Shown here one piece after another: positions 1 to 6,600 of a DNA stretch of 32,816 nt (positions are counted from its first letter, which is position 1; each line of letters begins with the position of its first letter). Origin of the DNA: a virus; the IMG/VR virus record IMGVR_UViG_3300034257_000039, positions 1 to 32,816 of that record; one strand, written 5' to 3'. The notes beneath the pieces are model-generated. The model searched no databases. It worked only from the letters and a program-made list of their open reading frames with translations, and was not told where the DNA came from. Position numbers and translations under genes: made by a program.

Positions 1-128
1 AAGTGTCAGATAGATTTAACAGAAAACGGACACTTTTTTAACAGTTGTTTTTTTCGGGGTCTTGCTTATGGTTTTAGGTAAAAGTGTCAGATAGATTTAA
101 CAGAAAACGGACACTTTTTTAACAGTTA
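1..128. repeat. 81-bp tandem repeat, left end of contig
   Basis: One full 81-base unit (1-81) is followed by a second copy (82 onward) that diverges at about 128. The same unit recurs at 32623, 32704 and 32785, and bases 1-113 equal 32704-32816, so the contig ends overlap. Each unit holds a 9-bp inverted repeat, AAAAGTGTC and GACACTTTT, separated by 21 bases. Read on the minus strand, part of the unit matches the promoter and first codons of the terS gene, with its ATG changed to ATA. Possible roles are packaging site, replication iterons or regulatory decoys; the sequence does not decide between them. Confidence 0.9.
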
Positions 129-190
129 ATTTTTAAAAGTATTCATCCTAGATATTCACATTCCCAGATTTATATAATTTTGCGTATGTT

Positions 191-427
191 TCATAAATAA
201 TTATCCGCTTCGCTCTCTTCTGGTTTTTCGTCATGCTCGGAAAATTCATCCCGGATAATCTCCCGAGGGATAGGAGGCTTAAAAAAAGGATTCATACAGG
301 GCGAAACGTGTTTCGGGGTCAAGGGAATATGCCAGCCCCGCCCACATCCAGAGCATTTAATCTCTATTGCTCTTTCTGTCGTTTCTGTAATTAAGAGGCC
401 TATTTTGCAGTGGTCACAATTAGTCAT
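191..427 (-). CDS. Small zinc-ribbon protein
   Basis: 78 residues. Two Cys pairs are visible, CDHC at residues 4-7 and CSGC at residues 25-28, about 18 residues apart, followed by a Trp-His. This is the usual spacing of a zinc ribbon. The C-terminal half is rich in Pro, Glu and Asp and probably disordered. No Shine-Dalgarno site is seen before the ATG, so the message may be leaderless. The gene sits between the 81-bp repeat array and the 41-bp inverted repeat, so a role in binding or regulating that DNA is possible but is only inferred from position. Ends with TGA. Confidence 0.7.
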   Translation of the reverse strand: MTNCDHCKIGLLITETTERAIEIKCSGCGRGWHIPLTPKHVSPCMNPFFKPPIPREIIRDEFSEHDEKPEESEADNYL

Positions 428-444
428 AAATTTAGAGAGTTCTT

Positions 445-755
445 AACTGTTGAAATAGTGTCCGAAACCGTCAGATCTGACGGACAAACCTCTGACACTT
501 AAACCGGAAAACGTAATCAGGATATAGATAACATACTAAAAAACATACTAATAGTTATTATATTTACCTCTAATCATACTCAACTCTTTTAATTATGCTA
601 AGGAGTGCGGACACTTTACTTTTTAAGTCTTCTCCTTAATCGCCTGGTTTTACTTTTGCTATATCATGTTTCAACCCCTTTTGCTATTTCTTATCTGACG
701 CTAAGGTCTAAACCGTCCGTCAGATCTGACGGTTTCGGACACTATTTCAACAGTT
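445..755. repeat. 41-bp perfect inverted repeat, candidate origin or operator
   Basis: Bases 445-485 are the exact reverse complement of 715-755, about 229 bases apart. Each arm contains the 16-bp perfect palindrome CCGTCAGATCTGACGG (468-483 and 717-732). Related GTGTC boxes lie between and beside the arms (TCTGACACTT at 491-500, CGGACACTTT at 608-617), and they echo the boxes in the 81-bp end repeats. The spacer is AT-rich and holds no supported gene. This architecture fits a replication origin, a partition-like site or a looping operator. The flanking 427 and 1257 genes point away from and into it respectively. Confidence 0.75.
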
Positions 756-762
756 AATTTTT

Positions 763-1257
763 TTACATTTTTTTTCTTAATCTTAGAGTCTTGGAGTCAG
801 ATTTTTTCCGTCTTGCATTTACAAAAACATCGTCAGGATACATATCTATTATTTTTTTAATCACTTCGCTTTTTTTCTGGCGATCATTTCCCATTTTTGG
901 GATCCTGTATTCTTCTTGTATTATATCCTGTAAAAAATCATTAATTTCTTTAGACGTTAAAAAAATATCCTGGGTTTTAAACCTCGGAGATTTATTCCTC
1001 AGATATTCAAAAAGATAATAAGCTCTAAATTCTGTCATTGTTTTCAGTTTAAGGGGCTCCTGCTCCTCCGGGTTTATTCCCTGGCCGTTTGCTAGTTTCT
1101 CCTGGAGGTCCTTAACTTCTCTTTGTAATATCTCGATCTGGGCCTCCAGCTGGAGAGATAAATCTCTTTGGTCCTGCAGCTCCTCCTCGATCTTGTAAAG
1201 CCGATCCAGGACCCCGGAGTCCGTCAGGGCCAGGAAAACATAATCCTCTGAGTCCAT
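763..1257 (-). CDS. Coiled-coil protein with basic C-terminus, unknown function
   Basis: 164 residues. Residues about 18-58 form a strong heptad-rich coiled coil. A predicted helical segment follows, and the last 20 residues are very basic (RRKKSDSKTLRLRKKM), suggesting nucleic-acid contact. The ATG overlaps the stop of the upstream gene as TAATG, so the two are probably co-transcribed and translationally coupled. A GGGGG stretch 6 bases upstream may serve as the ribosome site. The gene's 3' end abuts the 41-bp inverted repeat, so an origin- or operator-binding role is possible. No family is recognised. Confidence 0.75.
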   Translation of the reverse strand: MDSEDYVFLALTDSGVLDRLYKIEEELQDQRDLSLQLEAQIEILQREVKDLQEKLANGQGINPEEQEPLKLKTMTEFRAYYLFEYLRNKSPRFKTQDIFLTSKEINDFLQDIIQEEYRIPKMGNDRQKKSEVIKKIIDMYPDDVFVNARRKKSDSKTLRLRKKM

Positions 1258-1466
1258 TAAAGGCCCCCTTTATTTTGAGAAGGCGCCGCCTCTCCGGTTT
1301 CGATTAATTTCTCCATACCGAGGGCGAAAATGTAAGAATAAGTAAATCCTTTGTTTTTCAAAAAAAGCATTTTGTCCTTTTCTGCTCGGACTGTAGTAAC
1401 GGCCATCTGTGGGCCGTTTCTGTAAGTCCGACAAGGGCATTTTTTTATATACTTCCTGGGGCTCAT
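1257..1466 (-). CDS. Small basic protein, possible ribbon-helix-helix DNA-binding protein
   Basis: 69 residues. The start is ATG at 1466, chosen because GGAGGT lies 7 bases upstream; a longer reading from a TTG at 1502 has no such support. The N-terminus is basic (SPRKYIKK) with a Cys-Pro-Cys. A strand-helix-helix pattern follows (TTVRAEKDKMLFLKNKG, then YSYIFALGMEKLIE), which resembles ribbon-helix-helix repressors. It overlaps the downstream coiled-coil gene by one base (TAATG). Upstream lie 19-bp direct repeats that could be its operator. The RHH assignment is tentative. Confidence 0.7.
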   Translation of the reverse strand: MSPRKYIKKCPCRTYRNGPQMAVTTVRAEKDKMLFLKNKGFTYSYIFALGMEKLIETGEAAPSQNKGGL

Positions 1467-1586
1467 TAGGATAACCTCCAGGCTGTTGTTACTGTCTGAC
1501 AATCGAAAGGTTTAAAAAATTGTATTAGGAAATATTTATTAATAATCCTTGCTTTGTATAACATCGAATAGCTCCATTTAATTAAG

Positions 1587-1625
1587 CGGGTTAAATAACT
1601 CTTTTCGGGTTGAATAACTCCTTTT
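1587..1625. repeat. Tandem 19-20 bp direct repeat, possible operator
   Basis: CGGGTTAAATAACTCTTTT at 1587-1605 is followed directly by a near copy starting at 1606 (one substitution, one extra C). A weaker third copy may lie at about 1564-1583. It lies about 120 bases upstream of the small RHH-like gene at 1466, as expected for an autoregulated operator. Confidence 0.55.
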
Positions 1626-1661
1626 AATTGTGGGTTAGTTGTGAAATACTGGAAATTGGGA

Positions 1662-1707
1662 TTAAGGGGTCTGCCGGGAAGCTTACCCTTAACTCAAAAC
1701 TTTTTTT
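1662..1707 (+). terminator. Hairpin followed by T-run
   Basis: TTAAGGGGT (1662-1670) pairs with ACCCTTAA (1685-1692), and seven T residues follow at 1701-1707. It would terminate a plus-strand transcript, yet no plus-strand gene is seen upstream, so an unannotated short RNA or a chance hairpin are both possible. Confidence 0.4.
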
Positions 1708-1844
1708 ATTTTAGCGTTTTTACTCGGTCAGCTTTTGCGTTTAATGATACGATCCTCTATAATATATAATTGTCCTCGTATTCTTATTAAATTTATAATA
1801 TCTGTCCCCCCGCCTCCCATTTTTATATTTATTTGTGTTTTTTA

Positions 1845-2015
1845 TTAATCGGAGTCGCCAGGATATCTTATAAGCCTTTTTGGGAGTTCAAAGGCTGCGA
1901 AGTCGCCGCCAGGATAAACCCAGAAAAGGCCATCCCATAGAAACAGCTGATCGGGAAAATAAAATCCCTGGGAGATCCCCATATTAAAGAGCCTCTCGAA
2001 GTCCCGCAGGTTCAT
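1845..2015 (-). CDS. Small aromatic-rich protein, unknown
   Basis: 56 residues, last gene of the minus-strand operon. It starts with an ATG that overlaps the upstream TAA as TAATG, and ends in TAA at 1845. The protein is rich in Phe, Trp, Tyr and Gly (GFYFPDQLFLWDGLFWVYPGG around residues 17-37) and looks like a compact beta-rich fold. No family is recognised. Translational coupling to the upstream gene supports the call despite its length. Confidence 0.6.
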   Translation of the reverse strand: MNLRDFERLFNMGISQGFYFPDQLFLWDGLFWVYPGGDFAAFELPKRLIRYPGDSD

Positions 2016-2428
2016 TAAAAACCGCCGCCCATTTCCTCAAAATCTGCGAGTTTTTGGGCTGGCCGGGTTGTGTAACTGGCGAGCATCTGCTTATAAATAT
2101 CGTCGTCGCTCCCGATTTCGTCCTCTGCAGCTGACGCCCTGGGACGCTTTACCCTGCCTTCTGCTACGCATCTACAAAAAAGACGTATAGCGGATTTCTC
2201 AAAACGGGTATTATAAAGGCCCATTTTTTTAAACTCGTCCCGCCTCGCTTTGAGGCTGGAGATACTCGCCAGGCGCTCGGCGTCGTCCCAGGAAATCGGG
2301 ATAATAGCAGAACTATATTTAATTTCCAGCTGCTCGCCTGGGAGATCTCCGACTTCTCGCCATTTGAGATATAGGAAGGCCGTTAAGCTTTGCCAGCTCG
2401 GCCCATAAACTATTTTTCCATAATTCAT
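2015..2428 (-). CDS. Unknown operon protein
   Basis: 137 residues. The start is the ATG at 2428, which overlaps the upstream stop as TAATG; a longer reading from 2494 would run inside the upstream gene. The N-terminal third has Trp and hydrophobic stretches (GPSWQSLTAFLYLKWREVG). The middle is helical and basic, and the C-terminus is charged and Gly-ended. No motif is recognised. Overlaps on both sides place it firmly in the operon. Confidence 0.7.
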   Translation of the reverse strand: MNYGKIVYGPSWQSLTAFLYLKWREVGDLPGEQLEIKYSSAIIPISWDDAERLASISSLKARRDEFKKMGLYNTRFEKSAIRLFCRCVAEGRVKRPRASAAEDEIGSDDDIYKQMLASYTTRPAQKLADFEEMGGGF

Positions 2429-2634
2429 TAAGGGCCCTCCGGGATCTCCATTTCTGATAAAATTTCTATCCTTTTGTTCATTGCTGCAAGACAAGGAGTA
2501 AAGGACAAATTTAATTTAGTACGTCTAAAAGTATCTTCTAAAACTCGTTTTTTGGCCCAGATAATTAATTCCCTGCGTTTCTCTGGATCCTCTAGCCCGC
2601 CCTCTAGGATAAAATCCACATAAGACTTAGGCAT
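2428..2634 (-). CDS. Unknown small operon protein
   Basis: 68 residues. The ATG at 2634 lies inside the last codons of the upstream 332-residue gene (8-bp overlap), and the stop overlaps the next start as TAATG. The protein is mostly helical, with a charged central part (EDPEKRRELIIWAKKRVLED). No recognised domain. Tight packing is the main support for it being real. Confidence 0.65.
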   Translation of the reverse strand: MPKSYVDFILEGGLEDPEKRRELIIWAKKRVLEDTFRRTKLNLSFTPCLAAMNKRIEILSEMEIPEGP

Positions 2635-3625
2635 CCGGCCCGCCCCCTTGTCCGAGTTCTACCCTGAGCCTCTTATCCGCCCTGAGGGCCTTATCTATTG
2701 CTTCGCTCAGATCCGCCGCCCTGGCTACTATTTCCCATTGATAGGCGCCTTTTGCGTTTTTGGTAATTGTTATCCCGTCCTGGGAGATATTCCGGATAAT
2801 CTGCTCCTGAGGTCCAGCCTGTTCTAGGGCCTGGACCCTATCCGCCATTTTGTTTAAAATGAACGTGATAGGCTCCGGCTCTCCGTCCCCTATTGTTGCT
2901 TTTATAATAAAACCTGGTTCCGCCCTTTTATTTATCAAACCCTCTAAAAATTCCTCTCTTTTTTTGTTTTCTTGGATCAATTCGTTAAGGGCGTCCGATC
3001 TGCCTTTATGTTTAATCTCGCTGGCATCCTCGGGCTTTGCCTCCTCGGCCTGGTCTATATCTGGGCTGGGCTGGGCCTGTGCTTGTAAAAATTTGTCCCT
3101 TTCCTCTGCATGTCTGGGGTTTTCCTTCCTCCAGTTTATTTCTTCGGGTTGTGTCTGGCTTTGAATCAATTCGTTAAGGGCGTCCGATCTGCCTTTATGT
3201 TTAAACTCGCTGGCCTCCTCGGCCTGGCCTATAGCTGGGCTGGGCTGGGCCTGGGCTGGCTCTGGGCTGGGCGCTGGCTGGGCGCTGGGCTTATCCTTCG
3301 GCTTATATGTCCCGTTCCTCCTGGGCTTCTCAATGTCGAGGGCCCGGTCTACCATAGCCTCTTGATAAGCTGCAATAAGAGTAACTGCGTTAGTTCGGGC
3401 TATCCCTGGGACTACTCCGTCCGATAGCTTAACTTTTCGATAGTCGGCGCCGTCCTTAAAGCATACCATCCATTGAGCCGGGTTTTTAGTCACATCGATT
3501 AAAAAATCATAATCAATGACTAGACCCATACAGGCCCGTATATTATCAATCTGTTTTATCCTAAAACCTTTGAGGCCTAATAAAATCTCCATCCTGTAAT
3601 CTGGTGTTTCGAGGGTTTGCTCCAT
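2627..3625 (-). CDS. 332-residue protein with internal duplication, unknown function
   Basis: Three parts are visible. The N-terminal region (residues 1-105) is probably folded. A low-complexity Pro-Ala-Gln-rich linker (about 108-220) follows. The C-terminal region (about 225-332) is mixed alpha/beta. Within the linker the block KHKGRSDALNELIQ occurs twice, each time preceded by a QAQPSP-xx-QAEEA stretch, which marks a recent tandem duplication also seen in the DNA near 2980-3020 and 3160-3205. GAGGAGG stands 9 bases before the ATG. A repeated Asp-Ala-Leu-Asn-Glu helix could be a short linear binding motif. No family is recognised. Confidence 0.75.
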   Translation of the reverse strand: MEQTLETPDYRMEILLGLKGFRIKQIDNIRACMGLVIDYDFLIDVTKNPAQWMVCFKDGADYRKVKLSDGVVPGIARTNAVTLIAAYQEAMVDRALDIEKPRRNGTYKPKDKPSAQPAPSPEPAQAQPSPAIGQAEEASEFKHKGRSDALNELIQSQTQPEEINWRKENPRHAEERDKFLQAQAQPSPDIDQAEEAKPEDASEIKHKGRSDALNELIQENKKREEFLEGLINKRAEPGFIIKATIGDGEPEPITFILNKMADRVQALEQAGPQEQIIRNISQDGITITKNAKGAYQWEIVARAADLSEAIDKALRADKRLRVELGQGGGPDA

Positions 3626-3626
3626 A

Positions 3627-3887
3627 TTAAGGCGCCTCCTCTCTCTCTTCGTCCCTGAGAATATTCTCCAGTTTCTTTTCTAAGGATCTTTTTAAAGCAT
3701 AATTGTTTTCTGTTTCCCCTGGTTTGCTATAATATGCGTAACTGCTGGCCCGTTTTATGTCTAGCTCTAGCATAGATAATTGATAAAATATTTTTCCTAC
3801 GCTCCAGCCGGAGGGCTGCAATATTTTATTTAATTTCTTTATCGTTTCATAGTCGATAGTATGATCGAGTTTTAATTCCTGGACCAT
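3627..3887 (-). CDS. Unknown helical operon protein
   Basis: 86 residues, mostly helical, with a charged C-terminus (KKLENILRDEEREEAP). The ATG overlaps the upstream stop as TAATG, and AGGAGGCGG lies upstream. The segment ETIKKLNKILQPSGWSVGKIFYQLSML reads like a helix-turn-helix-sized unit, but no clear HTH signature is present. Function unknown; part of the 5935-1845 minus-strand operon. Confidence 0.7.
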   Translation of the reverse strand: MVQELKLDHTIDYETIKKLNKILQPSGWSVGKIFYQLSMLELDIKRASSYAYYSKPGETENNYALKRSLEKKLENILRDEEREEAP

Positions 3888-4174
3888 TAAACCGCCTCCT
3901 GTGCTTCTATCTCTTTCTCTATCTCCTCGAGGATTTCCAGGCCCCTAGCTGACCAGGGAATCACATAAGCCTTATTTTCTGCTTCTTTTTCGGCTGACCT
4001 CTCAATTAAAATAAGTTCGCCCGATGATAATATAAGGCCGCCTAGATCCTTAGCTCCGTTAAATCGGCCATAATGAAAAAGAGCCGTGTAGCTTTCCTTT
4101 TGCCACTTTTTAAAATAATAATAATCATAGGCCGCCCGAAAAAACATTTCTCGGGCTTTTTCTACCTGGCTCAT
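3887..4174 (-). CDS. Unknown operon protein
   Basis: 95 residues, starting directly after the upstream stop with GAGGCGG before the ATG. The N-terminal helix is rich in Tyr and Lys (AAYDYYYFKKWQKESYT). A beta-rich centre and an acidic C-terminal helix follow. No recognised motif or membrane segment. Adjacent genes overlap or touch on both sides, so it is translated as part of the operon. Confidence 0.7.
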   Translation of the reverse strand: MSQVEKAREMFFRAAYDYYYFKKWQKESYTALFHYGRFNGAKDLGGLILSSGELILIERSAEKEAENKAYVIPWSARGLEILEEIEKEIEAQEAV

Positions 4175-4816
4175 TTAAACCGCCTCGGGGTCCTCTAGGA
4201 TCAGGCGCTCAGGCTCCCTCTTTGCAGCTTTTCGAGGAGTATGTCGCTTTGTTGGCTTCTCTTTTTTCGCCGCCCCTTCTGTCAGGATCCCGAGGCCCTC
4301 CTCCTCCTGGGCTTCAAAGGCTGCTTTTCTGATCTCATAGTCCGGGTCATAATTCGATTTTATAACCTTCCCCAGGTCGTCAGCCTGAAACCCCGTACCC
4401 TCTACAGCTGCTAAGGCCTGGAGGAGGTCTGGATCCGCTTCTCCCTCCTCGCCCTGGTTGATCCCCTGGACCTCATAGAGTACCGCCTGTTTCAGCTGTT
4501 CCGCCCCCTCTACGCTCTCGCCGCTGTCGAAATCTAGTTTAAGTTCTTGCTGTTTTTCAGAGGTCGGGTATATCTCCCAGATTTTCATTTTGTGTTCTGT
4601 AATATTGGTACTCACATTTAGTTTTATATTCAGATCATCGAGTAAATGGCGGATCAGATCCCGCTTTTCTTGCGGGTTGAGATATTCGCCATTCTTTCGG
4701 AGCTGTTTATCGTACTTCTCGACTAGATCCCCGATAAGAGGATTAAAAACAGTTTCAAGGCTTGCGAGAACGTCCTTTGAAAGCTCCCAGCCCTGGAGGA
4801 CCTGGCTTAATTTCAT
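4175..4816 (-). CDS. Unknown acidic/basic modular protein
   Basis: 213 residues. The N-terminal 110 residues are mixed alpha/beta. An acidic stretch follows (about 100-165, many Glu), then a strongly basic tail (AKKEKPTKRHTPRKAAKREPERL, about 182-205). The basic tail suggests binding to DNA or to an acidic partner. The ATG overlaps the upstream TGA (ATGA), indicating coupling. No family is recognised. Confidence 0.7.
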   Translation of the reverse strand: MKLSQVLQGWELSKDVLASLETVFNPLIGDLVEKYDKQLRKNGEYLNPQEKRDLIRHLLDDLNIKLNVSTNITEHKMKIWEIYPTSEKQQELKLDFDSGESVEGAEQLKQAVLYEVQGINQGEEGEADPDLLQALAAVEGTGFQADDLGKVIKSNYDPDYEIRKAAFEAQEEEGLGILTEGAAKKEKPTKRHTPRKAAKREPERLILEDPEAV

Positions 4817-5160
4817 TTCTTCAATTCCTCCAGGAGGTCGGCGAGGTCAAAATTATCCTTGTTTCGTTTTTTTATTCCCTCAATGTCTACGCCCGCCTCA
4901 AAACCCGCCCAGGCTTCGAAATATGTAACTCGCCCGTATTTACATTGTGTACTTTTTCCCAGCTCGAGGGCCGCCTTTTCTATTTTTCCGATTTCGATAT
5001 TTGCTTTTTTATCAGCTTCTAAAATCTCAGGAAACCCAGATTTTAAAGCAAATAATAATTTAGCTTTGAGTTTCTCTATAGCCTGGGCCCTCTCTTCCCC
5101 TATGTTGTAAAGCGCCTCTAGTCCGTCAGATATTATCTTTTCGTTGTCGGTTGAATCCAT
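4813..5160 (-). CDS. Unknown helical operon protein
   Basis: 115 residues, largely helical. AAGGAG lies 8 bases upstream of the ATG. The central part (ALYNIGEERAQAIEKLKAKLLFALKSGFPEILEADKKANIEIGKIEKAALELG) looks like a helical bundle. Ends with TGA overlapping the next start (ATGA). No family is recognised. Confidence 0.7.
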   Translation of the reverse strand: MDSTDNEKIISDGLEALYNIGEERAQAIEKLKAKLLFALKSGFPEILEADKKANIEIGKIEKAALELGKSTQCKYGRVTYFEAWAGFEAGVDIEGIKKRNKDNFDLADLLEELKK

Positions 5161-5172
5161 GTTTAAAACTCC

Positions 5173-5481
5173 TTAATATGGGTCTTTATCTTCATAATCT
5201 GAAAAATCAAGCTTTCTCATAAACTCATTTAATTTATTGATACTATGAGCCTCTTTGACTGCTCTTTTAAGAGCCTCTGGGAGTTCTGCCTCTTCGGGTT
5301 TTTTATTTAAGACCATGCTAAACTCAAAAAATTCATGTTGATCTAATTCATATTTTCTAATCCCAGCGTATTTAATCCCGTTTTCGGTAATACCTATACT
5401 AAGTAAATGTATTCTGTAAGATTTCCCTGTTATTTTTGGATCCTCTATAAAACTAATACTCTCTTCTTCAATAAATTTCAT
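5173..5481 (-). CDS. Unknown beta-rich operon protein
   Basis: 102 residues from the ATG at 5481 (a TTG two codons upstream overlaps the previous gene and is less likely). GGGG lies about 10 bases upstream. Alternating hydrophobic residues (SYRIHLLSIGITENGIKYAGIRKYELD) indicate beta strands, followed by two charged helices. No family is recognised. Confidence 0.65.
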   Translation of the reverse strand: MKFIEEESISFIEDPKITGKSYRIHLLSIGITENGIKYAGIRKYELDQHEFFEFSMVLNKKPEEAELPEALKRAVKEAHSINKLNEFMRKLDFSDYEDKDPY

Positions 5482-5483
5482 TT

Positions 5484-5771
5484 TCAAAAATCCCCTTCGT
5501 TTTCTATTTTCCTGTAAAGTCCTTGCAGATATCTGTTATACTCCTGGATCTGGCCCTCCGGACTCATAAATTTTTTAGCGCCCCGGATCTCTGCCTTAAT
5601 CGTAGTATCTGGGAGAACTTCAAAGGGGACACCATCCTTAACCAGGCTACCGATAAGGGCCGCCCGCCATTGTAAGAAGCTGGGAGGCTTCCGGGTCGGG
5701 GTCTTGTTAAATGACCGTTCACCACATCCCCCGCTTTCAAATCCTGCTCGCTTCGGGCTCCAGGTACTTAT
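5484..5771 (-). CDS. Unknown operon protein with candidate ATA start
   Basis: 95 residues read in one open frame that has no ATG, GTG or TTG in its first 68 codons. The only sensible start is ATA at 5771, which overlaps the previous stop as ATAA, the same geometry as the ATGA overlaps elsewhere in this genome. GGAAGG lies 7 bases upstream. The reading frame continues past an internal ATG with ordinary codon use, and the residues before it (WSPKRAGFESGGCGERSFNK) are protein-like. The C-terminal half is helical (QIQEYNRYLQGLYRKIENE). An alternative is -1 frameshifting from the upstream gene, whose Lys-rich end offers A-rich slippery sites. Confidence 0.6.
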   Translation of the reverse strand: MSTWSPKRAGFESGGCGERSFNKTPTRKPPSFLQWRAALIGSLVKDGVPFEVLPDTTIKAEIRGAKKFMSPEGQIQEYNRYLQGLYRKIENEGDF

Positions 5772-5935
5772 TTTAACGCCTTCCTTTTCTTTTTCCTTTT
5801 TATTTGCTCTACTCCCAGCCGGACAGCATCCCGGCCCGCTTCCTCCAGGGAATTATACCATTTTAAGGCGACAAATTCCTTTAGGTCTTCTGCTTCTGGT
5901 TCGTTTATTCTTATTCTGGTTTTTAAATCAGCCGT
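5768..5935 (-). CDS. Small basic protein with candidate ACG start
   Basis: 55 residues, first gene of the minus-strand operon. An in-frame TAA directly precedes the ACG at 5935, so nothing upstream can be used. GGGAGG stands 7 bases before the ACG. The product begins ADLKTRIRINEPEAEDLKEF, a typical N-terminal composition, and ends in a very basic helix (KRKKKRKALK). The short beta strand followed by helices and the basic tail would suit an RHH-like DNA-binding protein, but this is inference. Confirming the start needs peptide data. Confidence 0.6.
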   Translation of the reverse strand, partial: TADLKTRIRINEPEAEDLKEFVALKWYNSLEEAGRDAVRLGVEQIKRKKKRKALK

Positions 5936-5942
5936 TTATTTA

Positions 5943-6087
5943 CCTCCCTATATCGATTAATGCCTCCATATATGGATTTAATATTATTTATAGTATGGGT
6001 TTAATTAGGGTTTAATATGGGCGTGTTATGGGTATAAATTTATATATTTCAGGCCCTTATATTAGAGCATCAAAGGAGGCTTAAAAT
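5943..6087. promoter_or_regulatory. Divergent promoter region
   Basis: Lies between two diverging transcription units. On the plus strand an archaeal TATA-like box sits at 6032-6047 (GTATAAATTTATATAT), placing the start of transcription near 6070 and the AAAGGAGG site of the lipoprotein gene at 6072-6079. On the minus strand a box reading ACTATAAATA lies near 5985-5997, upstream of the GGGAGG site at 5943-5948 of the minus operon. A GGTTTAAT-like element is repeated near 6000-6018 and may be an operator. Confidence 0.55.
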
Positions 6088-6510
6088 CTGCAAAAATATA
6101 TTTTATTAATCCTGTTCGTTTTCCTTGTCTCAGTCCTAGCCCTGGGCTGTGCTGAGAAACCGAAGACTATTAACGATGAAATCAAGACCCGCGTACAGTA
6201 TGGGACCGTAGACTCCGTAAGCGTGAATAATGGAATACTGACCGTTTCCGATACCCTGGATACTAAATACTCAAAACAATCTTTCAATTATGACGCCGTT
6301 TCCGCTGCTATCGAAATAATGGAGGGCGCCGAAAAGTACCCGGAAATAAAAAGCGTAATTATTGACATTGGAACCAATAACCCGTATATCCCTAAAATCC
6401 TGCATATCGAAACCAGAACAGGGAGCGGGATAAACTGGAAATCAGAGATTCCTATCAATGATATAAAGGAATATTCAAAAACAGTATTTGATAAAGTAAC
6501 CTGGTTTTAA
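6088..6510 (+). CDS. Lipoprotein with candidate CTG start
   Basis: 140 residues if translation starts at CTG 6088, which has AAAGGAGG exactly 8 bases upstream and a stop codon directly before it. That start gives a textbook lipoprotein signal: Gln-Lys-Tyr, a hydrophobic core (residues 5-19) and a lipobox ALGC with the modified Cys at 21. Starting at the later GTG (6223) would delete the signal. The mature part is about 120 residues with no recognised fold. It would be anchored to the outer face of the host membrane, where superinfection exclusion or host-surface alteration is a common viral lipoprotein role, here only inferred. Two terminators follow it. Confidence 0.75.
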   Translation: MQKYILLILFVFLVSVLALGCAEKPKTINDEIKTRVQYGTVDSVSVNNGILTVSDTLDTKYSKQSFNYDAVSAAIEIMEGAEKYPEIKSVIIDIGTNNPYIPKILHIETRTGSGINWKSEIPINDIKEYSKTVFDKVTWF

Positions 6511-6511
6511 G

Positions 6512-6534
6512 GAAAGGGGAAATTTTCCCCTTTC
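6512..6534 (+). terminator. Palindromic hairpin after lipoprotein gene
   Basis: GAAAGGGGAAA (6512-6522) pairs with TTTCCCCTTTC (6524-6534) immediately after the lipoprotein stop. There is no long T-run after it, so it may stabilise the message end rather than terminate by itself. Confidence 0.55.
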
Positions 6535-6573
6535 GTCTGTTCGCTTTTCGGTCTGCCCTAGAGTTCTTTCATA

Positions 6574-6600
6574 GAGGCCTGAACGCCTCGCCCTTTTTTT
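6574..6600 (+). terminator. Hairpin plus T7 terminator
   Basis: GAGGC (6574-6578) pairs with GCCTC (6585-6589), followed by GCC and seven T residues (6594-6600). It is a good fit for a terminator of the lipoprotein transcript. Confidence 0.65.

Larger units (their letters stand above)
1503..1844. other. Intergenic region with direct repeats and a hairpin
   Basis: AT-rich stretch without a well-supported gene. It contains the two direct repeats at 1587-1625, a hairpin with a T-run at 1662-1707, and an open frame of only 30 codons (1728-1820, minus) without a ribosome site, which is not called. It must hold the promoter of the 1466 gene. Confidence 0.5.

Noticed and set aside
1467-1502. Start of the RHH-like gene at TTG 1502
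   Set aside because: A strong GGAGGT stands 7 bases before the ATG at 1466, so the upstream TTG is not needed.
1728-1820. 30-codon minus-strand frame
   Set aside because: There is no ribosome site and its composition is not convincing, so it is mentioned only in the gap entry.
6081-6287. Minus-strand frame of 68 codons opposite the lipoprotein
   Set aside because: It overlaps the signal sequence of the lipoprotein antisense and has no ribosome site or family pattern.
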